A DNA stretch of 64,000 nt from Mesocentrotus franciscanus (Eukaryota; Echinodermata; Echinoidea; Camarodonta; Strongylocentrotidae), in contig CP137672.1 of NCBI GenBank assembly GCA_037976565.1, positions 26,996,877 through 27,060,876 of the forward strand. The letters run 5' to 3'. Position 1 is the stretch's first letter. Each line of letters starts with the position of its first letter. The notes beneath the pieces are model-generated. The model made no database searches and had not been told where the DNA came from. It saw only the letters and a program-made list of their open reading frames with translations. The position numbers and the translations under genes are program-made. Of the stretch, positions 54,972 to 64,000 are shown piece by piece.

Positions 54972-56490
54972 AGGTGGTCTGTCAACGACAGACTACCTAT
55001 TGATTTCGTCAGAATTTTCTTTCTTTATTATTTCTTCCGTACACTTTTTGTGTAAACGTTTACTCGAAATCGACATGGTCAATTTCCTTCAATTTCTGTC
55101 AGTCATCAGGCCCTATAATATCAAGTTCCAGTAACCTTCTCAAGGTCATGGAGTCATCGTGACGTCATCCAGGCGCCATTTTGTGATATTTTCTGAAAAT
55201 CACAAACGATCATAACTTCATAACAGAAAGTCATTTCTCATTCATATTTACCATGATCAAGGTCAATATCCGTCCGGTCAATTTCAGGTCAATAAACGCG
55301 CGCGCGCGTACGTCCGCGCGTCAGTGCGCGCAAATTTAAAAATGCTCAAAATCGTCTCAAATTCATTTTGCATACGTTTCAGGTCATTTTAAGCATTTCG
55401 CAAAAAAACGCGAAAACGCGAATTTTCGCGCGTTTTCGTTCGTGACGGCCGAACGAAAAATAATTCCTCCTAGTTTATTTTTGACATGATGTTCCTCATT
55501 TTTTCTGAACAATTTGATACCATGTTTATCCTTTTATGACCATTAATAACGGAATGAGCGTCCGTTCAAGAAACATGTCCGTGCGCGCGAGCTCTTGTAA
55601 TACATAGCATATATGGGCAAAAACATGCCTATACAAAATCCATTATAGCTCTTTGGGATGCACGGGACCTTCAATTTTTTTCATATTTGATAGATCATGA
55701 GTCGGAGATATGATTTCATGTCTCATTTGGCCATATATATATCGTGACATCATCATAATGGCCTTGGAACTCAAAAACGAATTTGCATATTATGACGTCA
55801 GCATATTTATGGAAAATTGATTGTATCTCTGTAAATATTGATCAATTTTCTTTAAATTTCGATATGTTGTAGTTAAGACAATTCTCTACAAGATTAGTGC
55901 ACATCATTTTTCATTTTGATGACGTTATCATGGTGAAAATTTCATTTGAAGATGACATGTCAGAATTTTCTTAATTTGCGTGTTATGTCTATGGACGGTG
56001 AATTTCGTTCACATCATGAATCTACATGACATTAATCTTTGAGCACTATCTAGCTTATTTGTGCTCTATTTTCTCCCAAATTTGGGTATGTTATAGCTGA
56101 GACTATGGGCTATAAAAACCGAGCTTTTGGTTTTTGATCAGACGATGAGAACATGTCGAAATTTTCAATTGAATGTTGAAATCGCGACTATGCTAAGGCC
56201 GTTTGTCAGCTTTGCTTGTTAAGTCTATGAGAAATATTTTGGTCCATTGGTTAAAGCGCTTGCCTCCCATTCAATCGACCCAGGCTCTAAGCTTTGATTC
56301 CCCGTGGGTCATTTTTAAAAATTTATTTTTGGTTCTGTTTTTACATATGATTTGATCACCTCTTCCACTGTCATAACATATACAATCACAAACAACGTAA
56401 TAGAATGCCTAATTTTGCACGTTATTTCTCTGGGAGAGGAATGTCAATAGTTTGCGTGCAACCCTATGGGAAATCTGATTCCTTGTTATT
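54972..56490 (+). repeat. Helentron-like unit 4, continuing into divergent sequence
   Basis: Matches the other units to about 56130, then continues with sequence shared with the 45258-46183 element (ATACAATCACAAACAACGTA, TTTGCGTGCAACCCTATGGG) until the LINE insertion. A tRNA-like stretch lies at 56237-56310. Confidence 0.8.
56237..56310 (+). other. tRNA-like segment within the Helentron-like element
   Basis: TGGTTAAAGCGCTTGCCTCC resembles an A-box region, and AAGCTTTGATTCCCCGTGGG resembles a T-arm/B-box with a paired stem. No acceptor stem closes, so it is not called a tRNA gene. Confidence 0.35.
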
Positions 56491-56494
56491 GATT

Positions 56495-58492
56495 AAACCT
56501 ATATAGTGTTAATCTGTCTATTGGTTAAGAAACTAGAAGTGGAATGGAAATGCTTGGACAAAAGCATTCAGCATGGAAATAAGACACTACCAACTAAAAG
56601 AAACCAGCAAAACAACCATGGATGACAGAAAAGTTTCTGAACTTGATGCAGGAGAGGCAAAAGCAAGTCAGAAACTCCAAATCATACAGAGACATCAATA
56701 AGGTAATTGATAATGAATGTAAAAAAGCAAAAGAAGAATGGCTAACTCAAAAATTTGTTACAATAGAGCATTTCTCCAAGACAAACCAAACAAATGAAAT
56801 GCACAGAGAAATCAAGCATTTTAAAAAGAAGAAAAACAAGGCAGCAAGCGGATGTATCAAGAACAAAGATGGAACATCTTCCTCTTTGAAAAGGAAGATA
56901 TTAAACAAAGATGGGAAGAATATATCCAAGACCTATTTGATGATGACAGAGGTCAATAACTTCCAATCACTGACAACGAGGGTCCAAGTATACTCGAACC
57001 AGCAGTTAAACATGCTCTGCATTCACTGGGAGCTTCTTAATCTGAAGGCCCGGATGGGATTACACAGGATGAACTTGTGGCCTTAAAAGAATTTGGGATT
57101 GAACATTTGACTAGTATTTGCCAAATGATATACAATACAGGTCATATTCCTGAAGATCTGAAAAAGTCGATATTTGTGACAATTCCAAAGAAGCCTAAGG
57201 CAAGTGTATGTGAAGATTTCCGGACAAGTAGCCTTATGAGCCATGTAACCAAGTTGCTCTTAAAGATCATTCTCGACAAAATAAAATTTCAAATTGACAA
57301 TGAAGTAGGAAAGAAACAGTTTGGTTTCGGACCTCAAAGTGGTACTAGAGAAGCCATATTCTGTATGAGAATGATGACAGAAAGGTATATTGCAGCTAGT
57401 AAACAAAGAACTATATGTGTGCTTTATTGACTACTCTAAAGCATTCGACAAAATTCACCACGCCAAATTGATTGAAAGCTTACAAAAAATTAATCTGGAT
57501 GGTAAAAACATACGTCTCATATCTAAACTTTACTGGGAGCAGACAGCAAAATTAACAATGAAATTACAGGTTACACAAAAATCAAAGAGGAGTACGTCAG
57601 GGATGCGCAATGTCCCCATCTCTGTTCAACTTGTGCACAGAGTTGGTATTCAGGAAATTTCAGATATGAAAGGTGTTAGTATTGGGGTGTAAATATTAAT
57701 AATTTACGTTGTGCTGACGACACTGTACTTTGCGCAGAGAATAAAGCAGATTTACAACATGTATTTGATATTGTAAAAGTCAAAAGTGAAGAGTTTGGTC
57801 TATATATGCATGAATGTCAAGAAAACTAAGTCTATGATTTTTAGTAGAACAGAGAATACGCCTAGAATCTGTTTGAAACTCGATGGACATATTATTGAGC
57901 AGGTCAGTAATGACATCTACTTAGGACAAAATATCACAGATGATGCCAGATGCGAAGCAGAAAAAAAAGAAGAATAGAAATAGCTAGGAATACATTTCTG
58001 GCAATGAAATACTCATTCACAGATAGAAAGGTGAAATTTGCGCTTAGGTTAAGACTAGTAAACTGTTATGTATGGTCTGTATGGAGCAGAAACATGGACA
58101 ATAAGCAAGGCCATTGAAAATAGAATAACATCTTTTGAAATGTGAATTTACAGAAGAAAAATGAAAATAACCTGGAAACGAATGAAAACAGACATAGAGA
58201 TATTGCACATGGCAGGGCGTAAACAAATTGCACTGGTAGGATTAGTTAAAGAGAGAAAAGTGAAATACTTTGGTCATGTTAAAAGGCACCAGAGCCTCTT
58301 AAAGGATGTGTTGGAGGGAAGGGTGGAAGGAACTAGACCGAGAGCAAGACCCAGAATCAACTGGGAAGAGAATGTCAAGAACTGGAGTGGACTAAAGAGT
58401 GCACTAGAATGGCAGAAGATAGAGTGAAATGGAAAGATGTTACAGTCAACCTCCGAACCGGGAGAAGATACTTAGATACTTAGATACTTCTC
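56495..58492 (+). mobile_element. RTE-type LINE inserted in the Helentron-like array
   Basis: 5'-truncated copy ending in a GATACTTA microsatellite (58468-58491), as is common at RTE 3' ends. It carries the RT relic described separately and is followed by a CT-rich tract to about 58760. Confidence 0.75.
56622..58445 (+). pseudogene. Reverse transcriptase relic of an RTE-type LINE
   Basis: Broken frames contain the linker (KAKEEWLTQKF), RT palm motifs (VTIPKKPKASVCEDFRT, KQFGFGPQSGTREAIFCMR, CFIDYSKAFDKIHH), a CADD box (RCADDTVLCAEN near 57710), YLGQNITDD, and the C-terminal KYFGHVKRH...RPRINWEENVKNWS typical of RTE elements. At least five frame changes or stops; inactive. Confidence 0.85.
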
Positions 58493-59164
58493 TCTCTTGC
58501 ATTGTTTTCTTCCCCTCTCTTGTTTGCCCCCTCCTTCTCTTGCTCTGTCTCTGCATTTCTCTCTCTCTCTCTCTTTCTATACTCTTTTACCCTATCTCTC
58601 TCTCTCTCTTTGTGCCTCCCTCTACCTCTTTTGCCATGCCTCACTCTTATTTTCTTTCCCTGTCTCTCGCTGCCTCTGCCCTTCTCTTTTTCTTCTCTCT
58701 CACCCTTTCCCTTTCCCGCCTCTGGTTCTCGTTCTCCCTCTATGATGTCTTGTAATGTTCTTTAATTTTCTATAGCTCTACCCTTTGCTCTTTTTATTCT
58801 TATTTCACCCCTACCATGTTTACCATGAGAAACACAATTGAAACACATTAGTAAACGGCGCTTTGGGATACCTGGTGATCCCAATTTTTTTAAATTTGGA
58901 TAAAGAATGAGTCGGAGATATGATTTCATGTCTCATTTGGCCCTTAAGTATATCGTGACATCATCATAACGGCCTTGAAACTCAAAAAGAATTTTCTTAT
59001 TATGACGTCAGCATATTAATGGAAATTTGATTGTATCTCTGTAAATATTGATCGATTTTCTTCCAAATTTCGATATGTTGTAGCTGTGACAATCCTAAAC
59101 AAGATCAGCGTTCACCAGATTTAAAGACAGACCACCTAATTCGTCCTCATGACGAATTACTTTT

Positions 59165-59168
59165 CTAG
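59165..59168 (+). other. Helentron-like 3' terminus CTAG (first)
   Basis: Lies 8-11 bases after the hairpin ATTCGTC-CTCAT-GACGAAT (59139-59157), which follows the internal inverted repeat ACAGACCACCTAAT (59127-59140). The sequence after CTAG-TT differs from that at 61339, placing the element boundary here. Confidence 0.65.
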
Positions 59169-61334
59169 TTATTATTATTATTTATTTATTTTTATTTATT
59201 TCTAACCCCTTTTTTGTGTATAGGATAACTCAAGATTGGTTTTGTCAATTTCTTTCAAATTTGCCACAGTCATAGGTCATTGTCATAAGACGTGACAGGA
59301 ACATTTTCAAGGTCATCAAGTCTTCATGACGTCATCCAGGCGCCATTTTGTGAATTTTTCTGAAAATCAACTCATGATCATATCTTCATAACGAAAAGTC
59401 ATTTCTTTTTCATATTTATCAGGATTAAGGTCAATGTCCGTCCGGTCAATTTCAGGTCAAAAAACGCGCGCGTATGCGTACGTCCGCGCGTTAGCGCGCG
59501 CAAAATTTTAAAATGCTCTAAATCGTCTCAAATTCATTTTGGGTACGTTTCAGGCCATTTTAAGCATTTCGCAAAAAACGCGCACACGCGCATGCGCGCG
59601 CGTTTTCGCGCGTACTGGCATTTTGCAACATAGAATCGCCAAATTTTCTCTGTCATCATATTTGGCACATTTTTCCAGCATTATGATACCTTGTTCACCT
59701 TTTTCTGAAAAGTAATAACGCAATGAGGGTCCGTCAAAGTTGACAGCACGCGCGGACCTTATCCACAATACATGGGCAAAAACATGCCTATACAAATTCA
59801 TTGTAACTCTTCAGAATGGATGCGAACTCCAATTTTTTTTCTTCATATTTGGATAGATTATGAGTCGGAGATATGATTTCATGTCTCATTTGACCCTCAA
59901 TTAACTCATGACGTCATCATAATGGCCTCCGAACTCAAAATTTAATTTGCATATTATGACGTCAGCATATTTTTGGAAAATTGATTGTATCTCTGTAAAT
60001 ATTGATCGATTTTCTTCCAAATTTTGATATGTTCTAGCTGAGACAATTCTCTACAAATGCAGTCGCCACGATTTTTCATTTTGACAAAGGCATCATGGCG
60101 TATTTTTGCGATTAAAGGAGGCATGTCAATTTTTCACATTTTGCGTGTATTCTCTATGGGACATGACTTTTTTCAAAACTGGATTTTACATTCCCGTCTT
60201 TCGCGAGCAATATCTCCGTCGTTTTAGTTTCGTTTTCGCTGAGCTTTGAGTATGTTGTAGCTGAGACAATAAGCTATCACAAATGTGACATTTATTTTTC
60301 GATCAGATGCCGGGATCATGCTCATATTTGGGATTTGAGAATTCCATTTTCCGTTCACGTGTAATCGCTATGGGAAATGTTTTGGTATATCAGTAACGCA
60401 CTTGTTTATTTGAATATTTCCACCACTTTCTTGTGAGCGTGATTGCTCAAATTCGGCTCAATCAATTTTCATCAATTTTTTGTCAGTTATCAGGCTTATC
60501 AGGGTCAAGTGCCAGCATAATTGTCAAGATCATCAAGTCATCATGACGTCATCCAGGCGCCATTTTGTGAAATTACATTATCAATCATATCTTCATGATG
60601 CGTCATCAAAGGTCATTCATATTTATATCTCATATACTTCAAGTCAAGGGTCAACAGGTCATGTCATTAAAAGGTCACATAAACGTCATGACGCGCACGT
60701 ACGCGCGTGTCAAAATTTAAAAATGCTCAAAATCACTTAACTATTAAACGAGAGTACGAATCAGATCATTTTAAGCATTTCAAAAATTTCCGTCCGTGCG
60801 CGTCCGTGCGCGCATTATGCGCGCGCACAGCGCGTACGAAACGTAACGCCGTTTTTCGCATGGTTTGTATTCCTGACACTATTTTTGATAATTTCCAATT
60901 ATTTCCAGTCATTCTCGACCTTCTATAATGCCACACACGTGCGTCAAACTTTAAAATTCGTGCGCGCGTCAATGGGCAATATAATGTAAAAAGTGGTAAA
61001 ACATGTCTATATAAAATCCGCCGTAGCTCGTCAGAATGCCTGAATACCCCTCAATTTTTTCATATTTGGATAGAGTATGAGTTGGAGATATAATTTCATG
61101 TCTCATTTTGCCATTACAAATATCGTGACGTCATCATAAAGGCCTTGGAACTGAAAATACGAATTTGCATATTATGACGTCAGCATATTTATGGAAAATT
61201 GATTGTATCTCTGTAAATATGGATCGTTTTTCTTCCAAATTTTGATATGTTGTAGCTAAGACAATTTTCTACAAGATCAGTTATTCAGATTACATAACAG
61301 ACCACCTAATTCGTCCTCATGACGAATTACATTT

Positions 61335-61338
61335 CTAG
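61335..61338 (+). other. Helentron-like 3' terminus CTAG (second)
   Basis: Same structure as the terminus at 59165: inverted repeat at 61297-61310, hairpin at 61309-61327, then CTAG before TT. Confidence 0.65.
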
Positions 61339-61344
61339 TTTTGT

Positions 61345-63450
61345 TATTTTCATTGCTATATTTGTGTAAAGATATTGAAAGCTGTTGTAAAAAGAAGTGA
61401 TACTTTTCTTTTTTCAATAATTTTTTTAATTTTTTTGTTTTAAATCATTATTATACATTTATTTCTTATCTGTCAGTCGTCATGGTCTCTTTTGACCTTT
61501 CCAGTGTTCACTAATTACCGATTTATAATTGTATTATTATTCTACCACTTTTTGGTAATCTATATTTATATATATATATATATTTTCTTTCAAATCAATA
61601 TATTTACATCCACATCATTTATATCCACATTTTACAAGCTTTGCTTTTCAGTGGATCCTTCCATTTCTATTTCATAACTTTAAACCATGTAAAATGTATT
61701 ATATTATTGAATATTGAATTGTACATCTAATTTCATGTCAAAATTATTGTTCTGTTGGAAATGAAAAATAACACTGAAACTGAAGAGTAAGTGGTGAATT
61801 AAAAATCTGATTTACTCAAAAACGCTTGATTCGAATGAAACTTTTCATTTCTATTTGTATTTCTTGCACACACAGCTTATTCCATGGGATATACACAATG
61901 GAATATAAACTCATATCAACACGAGTTTTGAACAGCACTGTATACAATATACTCGTGTTGTATCCAAACCTGTAACAATGTAGTTTTAGAGCACATACAT
62001 CGCATTCCAAGGGATATACATCGTGAAGTATATTAAACTCATCTAAAAATCCAGGGTGTATCAAAACTTTAGATAAGCACTGAATATAATATACTTCTTT
62101 CAACTCCCCTTTAAGTGATTTTCTATTCATTCATATTTTCTCCTTTCTATAACCCTATTAAATAATTACAGAATCATTGAATAATGCTGTCATTTTATCT
62201 TGCATCATACCAAAATCAAAATCAAAAAAATAATAAAGGCTGGGAAAGGAAAACGTTTATTTTTTTTGTTTGGTTTTATTTCTGCGTTAAAAAAATACAA
62301 ATTCAAACTCAAATTACAAGAATTCGAACAATAACAAAAACAATGAATGAAATGTTTTCAAAAGTAATTAAATAGAAAATCATGTAAAATAAACATATAC
62401 AAAGCATACATATAAGATATATATAGTAATTTTTTCAATAAATTAGAGAGGTAATTAAAAACACAGGAGACCACCATCGTGAGCGGTAAGGCTGGAGATG
62501 GATGGCGGCCTCATAACCCCATCCCCGACAAGGTCCAGATACCCCACTGTTTTGACAGTTTTATCTCTACTCCTAAACTATCTGCTCGGATGTTCACCAT
62601 CTATTGCTAGTACCAAGACTGAACAATTAATTTTCTATCATTCTTCGAGGTGTGCAAATGTGTGTGGACGTATGTGTGTGTGTGGGGGGGGGGAGGATCC
62701 TTTCTCTGCAGAAAACGTTAGTATAATATTCAATTTAATTCAATTTTATTTCGTTCAATAATGACATGGAAATTCATTGTGGGATTTTACATATTGCGTT
62801 TTAAATTAAAATCATGTATAAAAAGACATCAAAAGCATGACCTTGAAAAAGGAAATAATTACATTAAAAATCGGTGAATAATTGGAAAAACATAACGTGA
62901 CATCGACACAATGCACAAATATACGAAGTAAAAAAGTACACAGTATCCCGATCCCTGCACCCCAGAAACTCATGCCAAGCCGGTGCATGACCGGAGAGAC
63001 ATAGAAAGAGAGAGACGGTGAGAAATAACGAGAGACAGAGATAGAGGGGGAGAGGTGGAAGGGAAGGATCGAGACAGGGGCAGAGAAGAAATCCCAACCC
63101 ACAGTTCGGGCAAAACCCGAATTCAGAGATATTGCACATAGTTCATACACTGGCTATATTGTAAACGTGATGATAGATGTGTAAGCTATTCCGAGTAAAA
63201 ACAATAATATGAACGCATAGGTATGCAGGTATGCAAATATGCCATTTACGATATAACATTCCCAAAATGTCAAAACTGCTTTAAAAGGTATTTAATTCAT
63301 CATCAAAATAAAAAAGTGCAACCGCAAACTTTTAACATAAACAAGGAACAAATCTTATCTTGAAAAAAGAATAATTTTATAGGTACATGGTGTATTTGCT
63401 ATCATGATATGTATTTTTTTTACAGACTATTACCCCCCTCCCCCAATTGT
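61345..63450. other. No gene recognised; AT-rich with LINE-like tail and GA-rich tract
   Basis: Contains TA runs near 61566, a TTCAATTTAATTCAA tail-like sequence at 62730-62755, a G-run at 62683 and a GA-rich tract at 62995-63085. No recognisable reading frame. Confidence 0.4.
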
Positions 63451-63454
63451 GTGG

Positions 63455-64000
63455 AGGTTTACTTTAAAGGGCCCATGACATCGAAATACAAGTGTATTCC
63501 TGTTGGTGTGCAGTCCTGCATACATCTCATAATTTGATATGTAAACTTCTGAATTTGTTTCATAGATTTTTAAATATTTTTTGAAATATTTGTTTTTCAA
63601 ACTTGCTAAGCTCCACCCCAAAAACCTCCAGATTTCATTCCCCTTGTGACATCATCTGTCAGTCATCAATGAGCCAACTTGAGAAAGTGGTATGTATCTT
63701 TGCCGAAGTCGACCACCTGTTACAATACGTAATACAATAGCAACATACAAGTTGCTATGTCAGACATGCTGTAGCATCACCAGGAAGACAAAGGCAATGA
63801 TGATGTATTGTACATATGTATGGAAGCATGCAATTCTATTATGAACGTGTGCTAAGCTGGGGGAAATTACATACCATTGTCTATTCTAGAATATTAGTTT
63901 AGTCTGACATAGCAACTTATATGTTGCTATTGTTTGTAGTATTGTAACAGGTGGTCAACTTTGGCAAAGTTACATGCCACTTTCTCAAGTTAGCTCATTG
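63455..64000. mobile_element. TTAA-type MITE (AGGGCCCATGACATC) with a large palindrome, cut by the window end
   Basis: Begins TTAA-AGGGCCCATGACATC. From 63667 the arm CAATGAGCCAACTTGAGAAA ... TAGCAACATACAAGTTGCTA is matched by its complement ending at 64000. The right end lies outside the window. Confidence 0.65.

Larger units (their letters stand above)
51098..61338 (+). mobile_element. Array of Helitron2/Helentron-like non-autonomous elements
   Basis: 5' ends ATTAGGTGGTCTGT occur at 51098, 51162, 52430, 53701 and 54969. Complementary ACAGACCACCTAAT occurs at 59127 and 61297, each followed by the hairpin ATTCGTC/GACGAAT and then CTAG before TT (59165-59168, 61335-61338). This matches the asymmetric inverted repeats plus 3' hairpin of Helitron2-type rolling-circle elements. 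No Rep/helicase frame is present, so the copies are non-autonomous. An RTE LINE splits the last 5' unit (56495 to about 58845). Confidence 0.7.

Noticed and set aside
52314..55134. Identical 93- and 63-residue reading frames repeated in each 1.27 kb unit
   Set aside because: They are identical because the DNA units are nearly identical. They lack codon bias, known motifs and conservation beyond that of the non-coding parts.

Overview
The window is AT-rich, intron-rich eukaryotic DNA from an animal, most likely a marine invertebrate. Two host genes are visible on the + strand. One is a leucine-rich-repeat G-protein-coupled receptor of the relaxin-receptor/GRL101 (type C LGR) class. The other is a peroxisomal-type 2-hydroxyacid oxidase. 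The receptor class, the many non-LTR retrotransposon relics and the dense MITE, foldback and Helitron-like content fit an echinoderm or a similar marine invertebrate, but the species cannot be fixed from sequence alone.

Region 1 (1-14.5 kb): the 3' part of the LRR-GPCR. Twelve small LRR exons are visible, all with phase-2 borders: ten other than the two exceptions are exactly 72 bp, one is 69 bp and one is 71 bp (frame-breaking). They lead into one large seven-transmembrane exon (13356-14478). The 5' exons lie upstream of the window. The first 3.6 kb is a roughly 2.05 kb tandem duplication that copied LRR exons together with their introns. A tyrosine-recombinase transposon with diverged long inverted repeats (about 8348-11058) sits in the intron before the last LRR exon.

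Region 2 (14.4-33 kb): a degenerate ~100 bp repeat array starting inside the receptor's C-terminal codons, then a transposon-dominated stretch. It holds degenerate LINEs on both strands, several TTAA-flanked MITE families, two foldback elements built from tandem units, and a collinear 'empty' paralogue (34.5-35.2 kb) of the 24.2-31.8 kb locus.

Region 3 (33.6-47.6 kb): the 2-hydroxyacid oxidase gene in eight exons whose phases join to a 376-residue frame. Its introns carry MITEs, a SINE, decayed exon-like copies, and a 3.86 kb inverted-repeat element.

Region 4 (48-64 kb): SINEs and MITEs, then a ~10.2 kb array (51.1-61.3 kb) of a non-autonomous Helitron2/Helentron-like element. It has a 5' AGGTGGTCTGT terminus, a matching internal 3' inverted repeat, a 3' hairpin and a terminal CTAG. 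Four nearly identical 1.27 kb units lie head-to-tail, and an RTE-type LINE is inserted in the last one. No tRNA, rRNA or CRISPR locus was recognised.
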